A stretch of DNA of 64,000 bases from Alkalihalobacillus sp. AL-G (GTDB lineage: Bacteria > Bacillota > Bacilli > Bacillales > Fictibacillaceae): NCBI RefSeq assembly GCF_030643805.1, contig NZ_CP094656.1, positions 310,001 through 374,000 on the forward strand. Direction: 5' to 3'. A program made the position numbers and the translations under genes. Shown one piece after another: positions 53,414 to 62,620 of this stretch. The notes under the pieces were generated by a model. It made no database searches, had not been told where the DNA came from, and saw only the letters and a program-made list of their open reading frames with translations. Every line of letters begins with the position of its first letter. Within the stretch, counting starts at the first letter, position 1.

Positions 53414-55351
53414 TTGGAAAAGCAAAAAAAGAAAGAGGACGAAAGCAACAAGAAAAAAAGAAGGCAATTTACGGGTAAGTGGAAGCTGTCATTAACGATT
53501 ATCACGATTTTATTATCTGGATTTCAATTATATACAGCTGCTTTTGGCACAATGTCACCGATCATACAACGGAGTATCCACCTTTCTTTCATATTGTTTT
53601 TAGTATTTATGTTGTTCCCAGCAACAAAAAAATCGGCAAGCAATCGTTTAACGATCGTTGATGGGTTATTAATGTTGCTTTCAACTGCATCAACTCTTTA
53701 CATTACATTCCGCTTTCCTAGTTTGGTAGCCTCTGGGGGACTACATAACAATGTGGATATTGTAGTCGGAGCAATCAATATACTACTCGTTATTGAAGCA
53801 GCAAGAAGAGCGATTGGCAAAGCACTTCCGATTTTGGCAATTGTTTTTATTGTTTTTGCTTTTATCGGTCGGATGATACCTGGGCCTCTAAAGCATAGCG
53901 GGTTTGATGCTGAACGGGTGATCCAGCACCTTTACTTAACGACAGAAGGTATATACGGTCAAATTTTAGGTGTTTCTTCCACTTATATTTATTTGTTTAT
54001 TCTATTTGGAGCCTTTTTATCAGTAACGGGAATGTCAAAGCTGTTTAATGATATCGCGTTAGCTCTAGCCGGTCATACAAAAGGCGGTCCCGCAAAGGTT
54101 TCGGTAATTTCAAGTGCTTTTATGGGATCAATCAGCGGCAGTACATCCGCAAATGTTGTGACAACCGGTAGCTTTACCATTCCACTAATGAAAAAGATCG
54201 GCTTTAGACCACACTTTGCTGGTGGAGTCGAGGCATCCGCATCTGCCGGGGGGCAAATCATGCCTCCAGTAATGGGAGCGGCAGCCTTTATCATGTCAGA
54301 CGCTTTAGGCATTCCGTTTGTTCATATCTTAGGTTATGCCCTCATCCCGGCCATCTTATATTTTGCGGGTATCTTAATCACCGTTCATTTGAGAGCAACA
54401 AAGCTAGGAATGGAAGGGTTAAGCAAAGACGAATTACCGAGCGTATGGGGTGTATTAAAAGATTATGGGCACCTGTTAGCCCCAATTATCGGGTTGATCT
54501 ACATGTTAATTGAAGGGTATAACGCCATGTATGCGGGTGTATGGGGAATTTTACTTGCGATTATCTTCAGTTCGTTTAGAAAACATACACGGATTAATGT
54601 AAAAGACCTCATCAAAGCAATGGTGGATGGAGCGTTAAATGCAATTCCTGTAGCGAGTGCTTGTGCGATTATCGGAATCATCATCGGTGTAACATCCTTA
54701 ACGGGAGCCATTTTAGCAGCCGGTGCAGCGATTTTGGATTTAAGTGGCGGCTTTCTAATCACGACATTATTGCTAACGATGGTCATTTGTATTCTAATTG
54801 GCATGGAATTGCCGACAACGGCAAACTATATTTTAACTAGTGCCATTGCAGCGCCTGCCATTATTCTGTTAGGAATTGAACCGATCTACGCTCACTTCTT
54901 TGTCTTTTACTTCGGGATCCTTTCAACTGTAACTCCTCCGGTTGCGATAGGAGCGTATGCAGCAGCAGGCCTAGCCGGTAGTGACCCTATTAAAACAGGA
55001 GTGACAGCTCTTAGGTTGGCTATCGTTGGGTTTATCATTCCTTATATGTTTATCTATTCACCTGACTTAATGATCAGTCCAGAGTCTACGTTCATGAGTG
55101 TTGCGCCTGTGTTTGTAACGGCTTTAATCGGAGTGTTCGCTGTTAGTGCTTCGCTGGAAAGATATTTGTTGACACATATAGCTATCTACGAACAGGTACT
55201 ATTGGGTATTTCAGCTTTTCTATTGATCAGTACCTTTTCCGTCTATACCGAAATCGCTGGTATAGTGGTTTTCCTATTAGTCTTATTAAATAGTTGGAGA
55301 AAAATAAATAGTGTTCAAAGCGTGACCGAACAAAAAGCGGTAAATGGTTAA
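53414..55351 (+). CDS. TRAP transporter fused permease (TAXI family, 4TM/12TM)
   Basis: The 645-residue membrane protein joins the small (DctQ-like) and large (DctM-like) TRAP subunits, as TAXI systems do. The large part has AFMGSISGSTSANVVTTGSF, GGVEASASAGGQIMPPVMGA and GMELPTTANYILTS. The N-terminus is very basic. TTG start behind GGGAGGTG. With the lipoprotein at 50650 it forms a sodium-driven uptake system for an organic acid. Two of the pathway enzymes follow. Confidence 0.92.
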   Translation: MEKQKKKEDESNKKKRRQFTGKWKLSLTIITILLSGFQLYTAAFGTMSPIIQRSIHLSFILFLVFMLFPATKKSASNRLTIVDGLLMLLSTASTLYITFRFPSLVASGGLHNNVDIVVGAINILLVIEAARRAIGKALPILAIVFIVFAFIGRMIPGPLKHSGFDAERVIQHLYLTTEGIYGQILGVSSTYIYLFILFGAFLSVTGMSKLFNDIALALAGHTKGGPAKVSVISSAFMGSISGSTSANVVTTGSFTIPLMKKIGFRPHFAGGVEASASAGGQIMPPVMGAAAFIMSDALGIPFVHILGYALIPAILYFAGILITVHLRATKLGMEGLSKDELPSVWGVLKDYGHLLAPIIGLIYMLIEGYNAMYAGVWGILLAIIFSSFRKHTRINVKDLIKAMVDGALNAIPVASACAIIGIIIGVTSLTGAILAAGAAILDLSGGFLITTLLLTMVICILIGMELPTTANYILTSAIAAPAIILLGIEPIYAHFFVFYFGILSTVTPPVAIGAYAAAGLAGSDPIKTGVTALRLAIVGFIIPYMFIYSPDLMISPESTFMSVAPVFVTALIGVFAVSASLERYLLTHIAIYEQVLLGISAFLLISTFSVYTEIAGIVVFLLVLLNSWRKINSVQSVTEQKAVNG

Positions 55352-55422
55352 CTTTGTATGATGAGTTAAAAAAGAGAGGTTATCCAAAGGGCCCGATGAT
55401 GCCCGTGATATAAGCGGTTGGA

Positions 55423-56622
55423 ATGAAGGTGAAAAGGACGTTGAAACAACTTAAACGTTCAATAAAAGGAAACATAATTACACTTACCTCGTTGTTATTT
55501 ATGCTTGGAATTATTGGAACACGGCCTTTAGTCTCACTGTATTCTTATGAATTAAATGCGAGTCCGCTTCAAATCGGAATTATCATTGCGTTGTTTCCAT
55601 TACTTCCACTTGTGCTAGCAATAAGGCTAGGTAAGATGGTTGATAAATTTGGTTACCGGATACCTTTGATTTTCAGTACGTTATTTGGGTCAGTTGCGAT
55701 AATGATTCCGATGTTCATGCCGAATCTAATAGGAGTTTATCTCTCTCAAATCATCGCCGGGATTACGCAAACGATTTTTGCTGTATCCGCACAGTCGTTT
55801 ATCGGTAGCTTTACAGATGAATCTGAAAGTGATCGACAGCTGATGCGGTTCAGTATTGGTGTTGCGATCGGGAGTTTTTTGGGCCCGCTGTTAAGCGGAA
55901 TCATTTCAGACGAATGGGGATACCCAGCAGCATTTGGCATTTCAGGATGTATTGCGATTCTAGGTGGGGTTGTGGCTTTATTGCTGGCTGAAAATAAGGA
56001 ACATTCAGCATCTGGTGTACGTAGTGCGTCAGGATTACAATCTTCTTTTTCATTATTAAAAATATCAAACATCAAAAAAGCGATCTTAATCAGTGTCTTA
56101 GTCTTACTTGGAAAAGATATCTTCATTGCTTATTTTCCGTTGTTGGCACTGGAATATGGGTTTTCAAGCACAGTCATCGGCATCGTAATTTCAATCAATG
56201 CGGCAGCTGGCATTTTGATCCGGTGGTCCATGCCTTATTTAATTCGGAGATTCACACGGAATATTGTCGTGATTGGGTCGATTGTGTGCTCCGGTTTGTG
56301 CTTTATAGCTATCTCGTTTTTTGGTAATAGTGTCATTCTCATTATCCTATCATTTTTACTAGGAATGGGATTGGGAATCGGTCAACCATTGTCAATATCA
56401 ACAACGATGCATGCTTTACCGAGAAATCGGATTGGGGAAGGACTGGGTTTGCGTTTAACAGCTAATCGTTTTACCCAACTATCTGGACCAGTTATTTTGG
56501 GGATGATCGCAGAATTCACCAATATTTCAACTATATTTTTGATTATTGGCATCTTTATTTTAACAGGTGCAACAAAAACAAAGATAAGCAGTAAAGAATC
56601 TCATCAGGCATCAACAACATAA
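55423..56622 (+). CDS. MFS transporter
   Basis: The 399-residue protein has twelve predicted membrane segments and the MFS loop motif GKMVDKFGYRIPLIF after helix 2. The start is uncertain: ATG 55423, GTG 55429 and TTG 55441 (behind AAGGTGAAAAGG) are in frame. It may export a by-product or import a related acid; the context does not say which. A second carrier next to a TRAP system is unusual. Confidence 0.85.
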   Translation: MKVKRTLKQLKRSIKGNIITLTSLLFMLGIIGTRPLVSLYSYELNASPLQIGIIIALFPLLPLVLAIRLGKMVDKFGYRIPLIFSTLFGSVAIMIPMFMPNLIGVYLSQIIAGITQTIFAVSAQSFIGSFTDESESDRQLMRFSIGVAIGSFLGPLLSGIISDEWGYPAAFGISGCIAILGGVVALLLAENKEHSASGVRSASGLQSSFSLLKISNIKKAILISVLVLLGKDIFIAYFPLLALEYGFSSTVIGIVISINAAAGILIRWSMPYLIRRFTRNIVVIGSIVCSGLCFIAISFFGNSVILIILSFLLGMGLGIGQPLSISTTMHALPRNRIGEGLGLRLTANRFTQLSGPVILGMIAEFTNISTIFLIIGIFILTGATKTKISSKESHQASTT

Positions 56623-56644
56623 ATGGAGAGGATGACGTAAAACT

Positions 56645-57847
56645 ATGAGTCAAAGGGGACCATTAAAAGGAGTAAGAGTATTAGACTTATCAACTGTAAT
56701 TGCCGCTCCTTTTGGGGCAACATTGCTCGGCGATTTTGGTGCTGAAGTCATTAAAATCGAGCTGCCGGGGAAAGGCGATCCTTTAAGGAATTTAGGACCT
56801 TTTCATGGGGAAGAACCTCTGCGGTGGCCAGGGTTGGCGAGGAATAAAAAATCGTTAACCCTCGATCTCCATAAGGAAGAGGGAAAGAATATATTAAAGA
56901 AGTTAGCTCAAAAGACAGATGTTATTATAGAAAATTTCAGGGCAGGGACGTTAGAAAAATGGGGCTTAGGCTATGATGATTTGAAAAAAGAAAACCCTGA
57001 TTTGATCATGATCAGAGTGACAGGCTTTGGGCAAACAGGCCCCAATTCACATAAAGCCGGATTCGGTACGCCTGCAACAGCATATAGTGGGTTTACTTAT
57101 TTACATGGCTATCCTGACCGTCCGCCAATCAGCCCATCTTTTTCATTAACCGATTATATAACAGGAATCTATGTCGCATTTGCCACGACAACAGCACTAT
57201 ATTACCGGGATGCAACGGATGGCGGAGAGGGACAGTCTGTAGACGTCAGCTTGTATGAGGGCGTTTTTAGAATGATGGAATTTTTAGTTGCCGAATACGA
57301 TCAAAATGATGTTGTAAAGGAGCGTTCACCAGGACTGAGTGGACATTCTGCACCGGCTGGGACTTTCCAAACTAAAGATGATCATTGGGTAGTTTTGGTT
57401 ACAAGCTCTGATCGTACCTTTGAACGCTTGGCTAAAGCGATGGGAAGAGAGGACATGTTAGAGGATGAAAACTTCTATACGAATTCAGTCCGGTTACAGA
57501 ACTTTAATTTAACGAATGGTATTGTGGCAGATTGGGTAAAAACGATGACTCGGGCTGAGCTTCAAGAGCTGTTGGACGAACATGGCGTACCGGTGAGTCC
57601 AATTCAAAGTATAAAAGATATTTTCGAAGATCCGCATTATAAGGAAAGAGAAAATATTATTGAAGTCAGTCATCCACGGTTAGGTAAAGTGAAAATGCCA
57701 GGAGTTGTTCCGAAATTCTCTCAAACACCAGGATCTGTGGAACACTCTGGTCCAGATTTAGGGGAACATAATGAAGAAATCCTAGGTTCCTTATTGGAGT
57801 ATAGCCGAGAGGAAATAGAATCCCTGAAAGAAAATAAAGTGATATAA
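56645..57847 (+). CDS. CaiB/BaiF family (class III) CoA-transferase
   Basis: The 400-residue protein has the family landmarks VLDLSTVIAAPFGATLLGDFG, IIENFRAGTLEKWGLGYDDL and the catalytic aspartate in SLTDYITG (Asp170). Such enzymes move CoA between carboxylic acids, for example succinyl-CoA to citramalate, itaconate or hydroxymethylglutarate. Between a hydratase pair and an HMG-CoA-lyase-like gene, activation of a hydroxylated branched dicarboxylate is the natural reading. The acceptor is inferred only. Confidence 0.9.
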   Translation: MSQRGPLKGVRVLDLSTVIAAPFGATLLGDFGAEVIKIELPGKGDPLRNLGPFHGEEPLRWPGLARNKKSLTLDLHKEEGKNILKKLAQKTDVIIENFRAGTLEKWGLGYDDLKKENPDLIMIRVTGFGQTGPNSHKAGFGTPATAYSGFTYLHGYPDRPPISPSFSLTDYITGIYVAFATTTALYYRDATDGGEGQSVDVSLYEGVFRMMEFLVAEYDQNDVVKERSPGLSGHSAPAGTFQTKDDHWVVLVTSSDRTFERLAKAMGREDMLEDENFYTNSVRLQNFNLTNGIVADWVKTMTRAELQELLDEHGVPVSPIQSIKDIFEDPHYKERENIIEVSHPRLGKVKMPGVVPKFSQTPGSVEHSGPDLGEHNEEILGSLLEYSREEIESLKENKVI

Positions 57848-57965
57848 AAACGAAAGCCGGTTAGAGCTGTTGCAGAATCATAACGGGAGCTAAAGTTCTT
57901 TTTTAGACACCCCAGAGGAAATAGAGGCCGTTGATGAAATAAGGTGATTCAAAGGGGGAGTTTGG

Positions 57966-58904
57966 ATGCAAATGCCGGGAGAAGTAACGATTACAGAAGT
58001 TTGTCCAAGGGATGGATTTCAGAGTTTGCCAAATTCGATTGATAGCATTGATAAAATAAAAATTATAAACGACATAATTGATTGTGGATACAAACAAATC
58101 GAGGTCACATCTTTTGTCCACCCTAAGGCAATTCCGCAGTTAAGGGATGCTGAGGAAGTGGTTACGCAAATTTCGAGGAAAAATAATGTGAAGTTGAGAG
58201 CTTTGGTTCCGAACTTGAGAGGACTGGAGCGGGCGATTAACGCTGGTGTGGATAAGGTGAAGTTAATGCTGTCAGCAACTGATTCCCACAGCCTAAGTAA
58301 TGCAAACTGTAAAACAGTAGAAGCTATGGACGGATTTGTGCCATTGGTGGAGAGAGCTGAAGATAGTCAAGTTGCTGTTTCAGGTTCAATCTCTGTGGCG
58401 TTTGGTTGTCCATATGAAGGTCTCGTACCAGTAGACCGGTTATTGATGATTTGCGAGAAATATCTGGAGCTTGGGATCAATGACCTCTCTTTGGCTGATA
58501 CGACAGGTATGGGCAATCCATTTCAAGTTCAAAAAGTAATCGGAGCGCTGAGAAGAGAATTCCCAGAAATGCGGTTTTCCATGCACCTGCATAATACGAG
58601 AGGCATGGCTTTTGCGAATGCAGTAGCAGGGCTAGAAGTTGGAGTGACCGATTTTGATAGTTCAGTAGCAGGACTTGGGGGTTGTCCATACGCACCTAAT
58701 GCAAGTGGAAACATCGCCTCTGAGGACCTCATCCATGGATTTGAGGAAATGGGCATTAAAACTGGGATCGACCTAGACAAGGTCATCTCAGTAGCAAGAT
58801 CACTAGAGCAGCAGCACAAACCATACACAAACAGCTTCCTATTGAAAGCTGGAAAAAACTCCGACTTACACATTAAGCCAAAAGGACAGGAGAAACTAGG
58901 GTAA
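57966..58904 (+). CDS. HMG-CoA lyase-like enzyme
   Basis: The 312-residue TIM-barrel protein has TEVCPRDGFQSLP, the metal-binding HLHNTRGMAFANA, and the catalytic-cysteine signature GLGGCPYAPNASGN (Gly to Asn compared with the usual GGCPYAPGASGN). HMG-CoA lyase splits a 3-hydroxy-3-methyl acyl-CoA to acetyl-CoA and a keto acid. Citramalyl-CoA has the same retro-Claisen geometry and would give acetyl-CoA and pyruvate. The ribosome-binding site is AAAGGGGGAG. It is the last gene before a terminator. Confidence 0.88.
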   Translation: MQMPGEVTITEVCPRDGFQSLPNSIDSIDKIKIINDIIDCGYKQIEVTSFVHPKAIPQLRDAEEVVTQISRKNNVKLRALVPNLRGLERAINAGVDKVKLMLSATDSHSLSNANCKTVEAMDGFVPLVERAEDSQVAVSGSISVAFGCPYEGLVPVDRLLMICEKYLELGINDLSLADTTGMGNPFQVQKVIGALRREFPEMRFSMHLHNTRGMAFANAVAGLEVGVTDFDSSVAGLGGCPYAPNASGNIASEDLIHGFEEMGIKTGIDLDKVISVARSLEQQHKPYTNSFLLKAGKNSDLHIKPKGQEKLG

Positions 58905-58939
58905 TGCTAACATTTTACTAACATAAAGGATATTATTGT

Positions 58940-58975
58940 AGGCTTCTCATTAATTTTTTTGAGAAGCCTCTTTTT
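58940..58975 (+). terminator. Terminator of the catabolic operon
   Basis: AGGCTTCTCA (58940-58949) pairs with TGAGAAGCCT (58960-58969), followed by Ts. Confidence 0.88.
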
Positions 58976-59073
58976 CATCTTTTTTGTCCTAGCCTTTCCT
59001 CAATGATATTGAAGGCTATGGGTTAAAGCAGTTAGCATTGTATATTTAAATAAATCTATCTCAAACAATTTAT

Positions 59074-59084
59074 TTGCCTTACAA
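59074..59084. promoter_or_regulatory. GntR-type operator, upstream copy
   Basis: TTGCCTTACAA lies in the context CAATTTATTTGCCTTACAA, repeated with one change 59 bp downstream. It fits the FadR-subfamily plan TNGTNNNACNA. Confidence 0.55.
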
Positions 59085-59115
59085 AAAAATAATTTAATTT
59101 TTTGAATTTTCCTAA

Positions 59116-59144
59116 TTGACAATACAATTTATTTGTCTTACAAT
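59116..59144 (+). promoter_or_regulatory. Promoter of the GntR operon
   Basis: TTGACA (59116-59121), 17 nt and TACAAT (59139-59144) form a consensus-grade sigma-A promoter overlapped by an operator. Confidence 0.85.
59133..59143. promoter_or_regulatory. GntR-type operator over the -10 box
   Basis: TTGTCTTACAA is an inverted repeat (TTGT-N3-ACAA) covering most of the -10 element; binding there would block RNA polymerase. It is the second of two copies. Confidence 0.65.
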
Positions 59145-59182
59145 TTAAATTATTCAAGAGGTAGTAAAAGGAGAGAATCAAA

Positions 59183-59899
59183 TTGCAAAAGGCAGATGGT
59201 CAACTTGATATAAAATCTGTAAAACGCGATACATTATCTAATCAGGTAATCGATCAAATTATACACTTACTTATTAGTGGTCAACTCAATCCAGGAGATA
59301 AGCTTCCAACAGAAATGGATTTGCTAGATAGGTTTAAGGTAAGTAGACCAGTATTACGAGAAGCTATAAGCTCCTTAGAAACTATTGGAATAGTTCGCAG
59401 AAAAACTAGGGAAGGAACATATTTTACAAATAAGATTTGGAGTAAGCCATTTGAAATTATGCTGTCATTATCTGCAGGGAATATTCAATCGATTGCTGAA
59501 ACACGAATGTCTCAAGAGTTGGGCCTCGTCGCATTAGCGGCAGAGAAAATTACTGATAACGATTTAATGAGGTTACGAGAGAATATTGAGTTGATGGAAA
59601 GGCAAGAGGGAGATTACAGAGAAATCGATAAAGAGTTCCATCGGATCATTGCTTTTAGTGCCAGTAATTCAATTACCGAAGGAATCATCGATCCATTACT
59701 CAATATGTTTGACAAGATGTTTTCGATAATTCCTAGTGCGGATAAAGATAAAAACATAACTGTAGAACAACATAAACAAATTTATCATGCCCTAGAAAAA
59801 AGAGATCCGATAGAATCCTATCAATGTATGTACCGACATCTAGATCATGTTAGAAAAAGACTCTTTGCAAGAGTTCATGCTGAAAATAAGAACAATTGA
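59183..59899 (+). CDS. GntR family regulator (FadR/FCD subfamily)
   Basis: The 238-residue protein starts with TTG behind AAAGGAG. The N-terminal GntR winged helix (VIDQIIHLLISGQLNPGDKLP, LLDRFKVSRPVLREAISSLE) is joined to an all-helical FCD domain (about residues 95-230) with the metal-ligand-like residues of EIDKEFHRIIA and HKQIYHALEKRD. It most likely represses its own operon through the two TTGyCTTACAA sites and responds to a sugar acid. Bacillus subtilis has the GntR gene ycbG near its glucarate genes. Confidence 0.9.
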   Translation: MQKADGQLDIKSVKRDTLSNQVIDQIIHLLISGQLNPGDKLPTEMDLLDRFKVSRPVLREAISSLETIGIVRRKTREGTYFTNKIWSKPFEIMLSLSAGNIQSIAETRMSQELGLVALAAEKITDNDLMRLRENIELMERQEGDYREIDKEFHRIIAFSASNSITEGIIDPLLNMFDKMFSIIPSADKDKNITVEQHKQIYHALEKRDPIESYQCMYRHLDHVRKRLFARVHAENKNN

Positions 59900-59920
59900 A
59901 ATTTGAAAGGATGAAATTGA

Positions 59921-60850
59921 ATGTCGAATCAAAGAAAAGCTCCTACAGGTATCTTAGGATTCCCAATTGTTCCATTTAATGAAAACGGGAACATTGATGA
60001 AAAAGGCTTAACAAAAAATATTGAATTTTTATTAGAAAACGGCTTAGAGTCAATTTTTATCGCTTGCGGTTCTGGTGAGTATCATGCAATTAGTACAAAA
60101 GAATATGAAACAATGGTTGAAATTGCAGTTTCTGTAGTAGATGGCAAGGTCCCCGTTTATACAGGTGTAGGCGGAAATTCAGCTGAGGCAATAGAGAAAG
60201 CACAAATTTCAGAAAGGCTTGGAGCTGATGGATATTTAATCTTACCTCCATATCTGATTGAAGGAGAGCAAGAAGGTCTTTATGAATACTATAAATCCAT
60301 TATTAAAAGCTCCGATCTAAATGCAATTTTATACCAAAGAGCAAATGCAGTCTTGCAGTTACATACTTTGAAGAAGCTTGTTGAATTCCCACAAGTAGTC
60401 GGGGTCAAAGATGGGGTAGGTAATGTTGATTTAAACATTGAACTAACTCAAATGATTGGAAATCGCGTAGGATGGCTAAATGGCATGCCTATGGCTGAAG
60501 TAACAATGCCAGCATACATACCATTAGGCTTTAATTCTTATTCCTCTGCAATATCAAACTATATCCCTCATATTTCTAGAAAGTTCTATAATGCATTATT
60601 AAATGATGACAAACAATTAGTAAATGATATTTACGAAGATGTAATTTTACCTATTAATCGTATTCGCAAGAAGAGAAAAGGGTACGCGGTTTCCTTAATT
60701 AAAGCAGGTATGAAAATTGTAGGGCTTCCTGTCTCTACAGATGTTAGACCACCAATTGTTCCAGTCGAACAGGATCACTATAAGGAGCTGGAAGGAATCC
60801 TGAAAAAGGCTATTGAAAAATATCCTGCTGAAAATAAAGTTTCACTTTAA
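59921..60850 (+). CDS. kdgD: 5-dehydro-4-deoxyglucarate dehydratase
   Basis: The 309-residue protein is a DapA-family TIM barrel with GILGFPIVPFNENGNID, the GSGEY turn, ILYQRANAV and the Schiff-base lysine in GVKDGVGN. The GFPxxPF start and GSGEY favour the 5-keto-4-deoxyglucarate dehydratase group (YcbC of Bacillus subtilis). It dehydrates and decarboxylates the acid to 2-oxoglutarate semialdehyde, the substrate of the next gene product. No glucarate dehydratase lies in the window. Confidence 0.87.
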   Translation: MSNQRKAPTGILGFPIVPFNENGNIDEKGLTKNIEFLLENGLESIFIACGSGEYHAISTKEYETMVEIAVSVVDGKVPVYTGVGGNSAEAIEKAQISERLGADGYLILPPYLIEGEQEGLYEYYKSIIKSSDLNAILYQRANAVLQLHTLKKLVEFPQVVGVKDGVGNVDLNIELTQMIGNRVGWLNGMPMAEVTMPAYIPLGFNSYSSAISNYIPHISRKFYNALLNDDKQLVNDIYEDVILPINRIRKKRKGYAVSLIKAGMKIVGLPVSTDVRPPIVPVEQDHYKELEGILKKAIEKYPAENKVSL

Positions 60851-60903
60851 TAAAGAATAGTAGAAATACACGCATGAAATTTGTGGAAATCGGAGGGTGA
60901 ATA

Positions 60904-62367
60904 ATGACAGTACAAACAGAAAAAAAGCATTACTTGAACTTTATTAATGATGAATGGGTACCATCTAGCACAAGAGCAGTTATTGAAAATACCAATCCTG
61001 CAAATAATGAAGATGTGATTGGATATGTACAAAAGTCAACAAAAGAAGATTTAGATAATGCAGTAGCTACAGCTAAAGCAGCACAAAAATCATGGAAAAA
61101 ATTGCCTGGCGATGCAAGAGGGAAGTTTTTATATAAAGCAGCAGATATCCTTGAAAGCCGTATTGATGAAATTGCAGAAACAATGACAAGAGAAATGGGA
61201 AAAACACTTCCAGAAGCAAAAGGGGAGACTGCTCGTGGAGTAGCGATCCTTCGATATTATGCTGGTGAAGGGATGCGTAAAGTTGGAGATGTGATTCCTT
61301 CAACAGATAAGGATGCTCTAATGTTTACTTCTCGTGCTCCATTAGGTGTTGTTGGAGTTATTACTCCTTGGAACTTCCCAGTAGCAATTCCAATTTGGAA
61401 AGCTGCACCTGCATTAATCTATGGAAATACAGTTGTTCTTAAACCTGCAACAGAAACAGCAGTGACATGCGCAAAAGTTTATGAGTGCTTTGCAGAAGCA
61501 GGATTTCCTCCAGGTGTTGTAAATATGATTACAGGTCCGGGTTCCGTTATTGGACAAGGCTTAGCTGAACATCCTGATGTAAACGGCATCACATTTACAG
61601 GTTCAAATAGTGTAGGAAAACAAATAGGGCAAACAGTACTTGCACGGGGTGGAAAATATCAACTTGAAATGGGTGGTAAAAATCCAGTCATTGTAAGTTC
61701 AGATGCTGATCTTGACCTTGCTGTAGAAGCGACAATTAGCGGTGGACTGCGTTCAACTGGGCAAAAGTGTACAGCAACTAGTCGTGTCATTATCCAAAGT
61801 GAAGTTTATGAAGAGTTTAAAGAGAAACTTCTCGAGAAAGTTAAGGAAATTACCATTGGAAATGGCTTAGAGGAAGGTATTTGGATGGGTCCAAGTGCCA
61901 GTGAAAATCAATTGAATACGGTACTCTCTTATATTCAAAAGGGTCTAGATGAAGGTGCATCGCTAATTTTAGGTGGTGAAAGACTTTCAGGTGACGAATT
62001 TGACAATGGGTATTTTATCCAGCCGACATTATTTGAAAATGTAACTTCTGATATGACAATTGCACAAGAAGAAATTTTTGGACCTGTGCTCGCTCTAATG
62101 AAAGTAGAATCTATGGAAGAAGCATTGGAGCTAGCTAATGATGTGGAGTTTGGCTTAAGTGCGTCAATCTTTACTACTAACATACAAAAAATGCTATCTT
62201 TCATTAATGAAATGGATGCCGGCCTTGTTCGAATTAATGCCGAGAGTGCTGGTGTTGAACTGCAAGCTCCATTTGGTGGCATGAAACAATCTAGTTCACA
62301 TTCCCGTGAACAAGGTCAAGCTGCAATCGAGTTTTTCACATCTATTAAAACAGTTTTTGTTAAATAG
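60904..62367 (+). CDS. Aldehyde dehydrogenase, 2-oxoglutarate-semialdehyde type
   Basis: The 487-residue NAD(P)-dependent aldehyde dehydrogenase has the oxyanion Asn in [13 protein letters not shown], the general-base Glu in [11 protein letters not shown], and the nucleophilic Cys in [11 protein letters not shown]. Next to kdgD it should oxidise 2-oxoglutarate semialdehyde to 2-oxoglutarate, like YcbD of Bacillus subtilis. The ATG follows CGGAGGGTG. Confidence 0.88.
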   Translation: MTVQTEKKHYLNFINDEWVPSSTRAVIENTNPANNEDVIGYVQKSTKEDLDNAVATAKAAQKSWKKLPGDARGKFLYKAADILESRIDEIAETMTREMGKTLPEAKGETARGVAILRYYAGEGMRKVGDVIPSTDKDALMFTSRAPLGVVGVITPWNFPVAIPIWKAAPALIYGNTVVLKPATETAVTCAKVYECFAEAGFPPGVVNMITGPGSVIGQGLAEHPDVNGITFTGSNSVGKQIGQTVLARGGKYQLEMGGKNPVIVSSDADLDLAVEATISGGLRSTGQKCTATSRVIIQSEVYEEFKEKLLEKVKEITIGNGLEEGIWMGPSASENQLNTVLSYIQKGLDEGASLILGGERLSGDEFDNGYFIQPTLFENVTSDMTIAQEEIFGPVLALMKVESMEEALELANDVEFGLSASIFTTNIQKMLSFINEMDAGLVRINAESAGVELQAPFGGMKQSSSHSREQGQAAIEFFTSIKTVFVK

Positions 62368-62379
62368 AGAACTCTTTAA

Positions 62380-62410
62380 AATAGATGGGAGTTTTTTTCT
62401 CCCATCTATT
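62380..62410 (+). other. Perfect 12-bp hairpin after the aldehyde dehydrogenase gene
   Basis: AATAGATGGGAG and CTCCCATCTATT enclose a loop of seven Ts; no T-run follows the stem, so it is not a standard terminator. It may lower or stabilise transcription between the enzyme and transporter genes. Confidence 0.5.
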
Positions 62411-62533
62411 GTTAGATAAGTAAAGAGAGAAATCAAAAATCCTGTTATAAGTTAAAATATCTGAATATTTTGTATTTAATGCGATCATAAAGGTCAGTTA
62501 TCGCAACTATCAAACTGCTAATCGTTTATTTTT

Positions 62534-62547
62534 TGAAAGCGCTTATA
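62534..62547 (+). promoter_or_regulatory. cre site (CcpA binding)
   Basis: TGAAAGCGCTTATA matches the cre consensus TGWAANCGNTNWCA at all but one position. It lies about 75 nt before the transporter gene, suggesting glucose repression of uptake. Confidence 0.7.
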
Positions 62548-62620
62548 TTGGTAACCACGGGTCTTCGACTCGCTTATGAATAATAGTAGGTTGCAAAAAA
62601 AAAATTGAGGGGTGTAAAGT

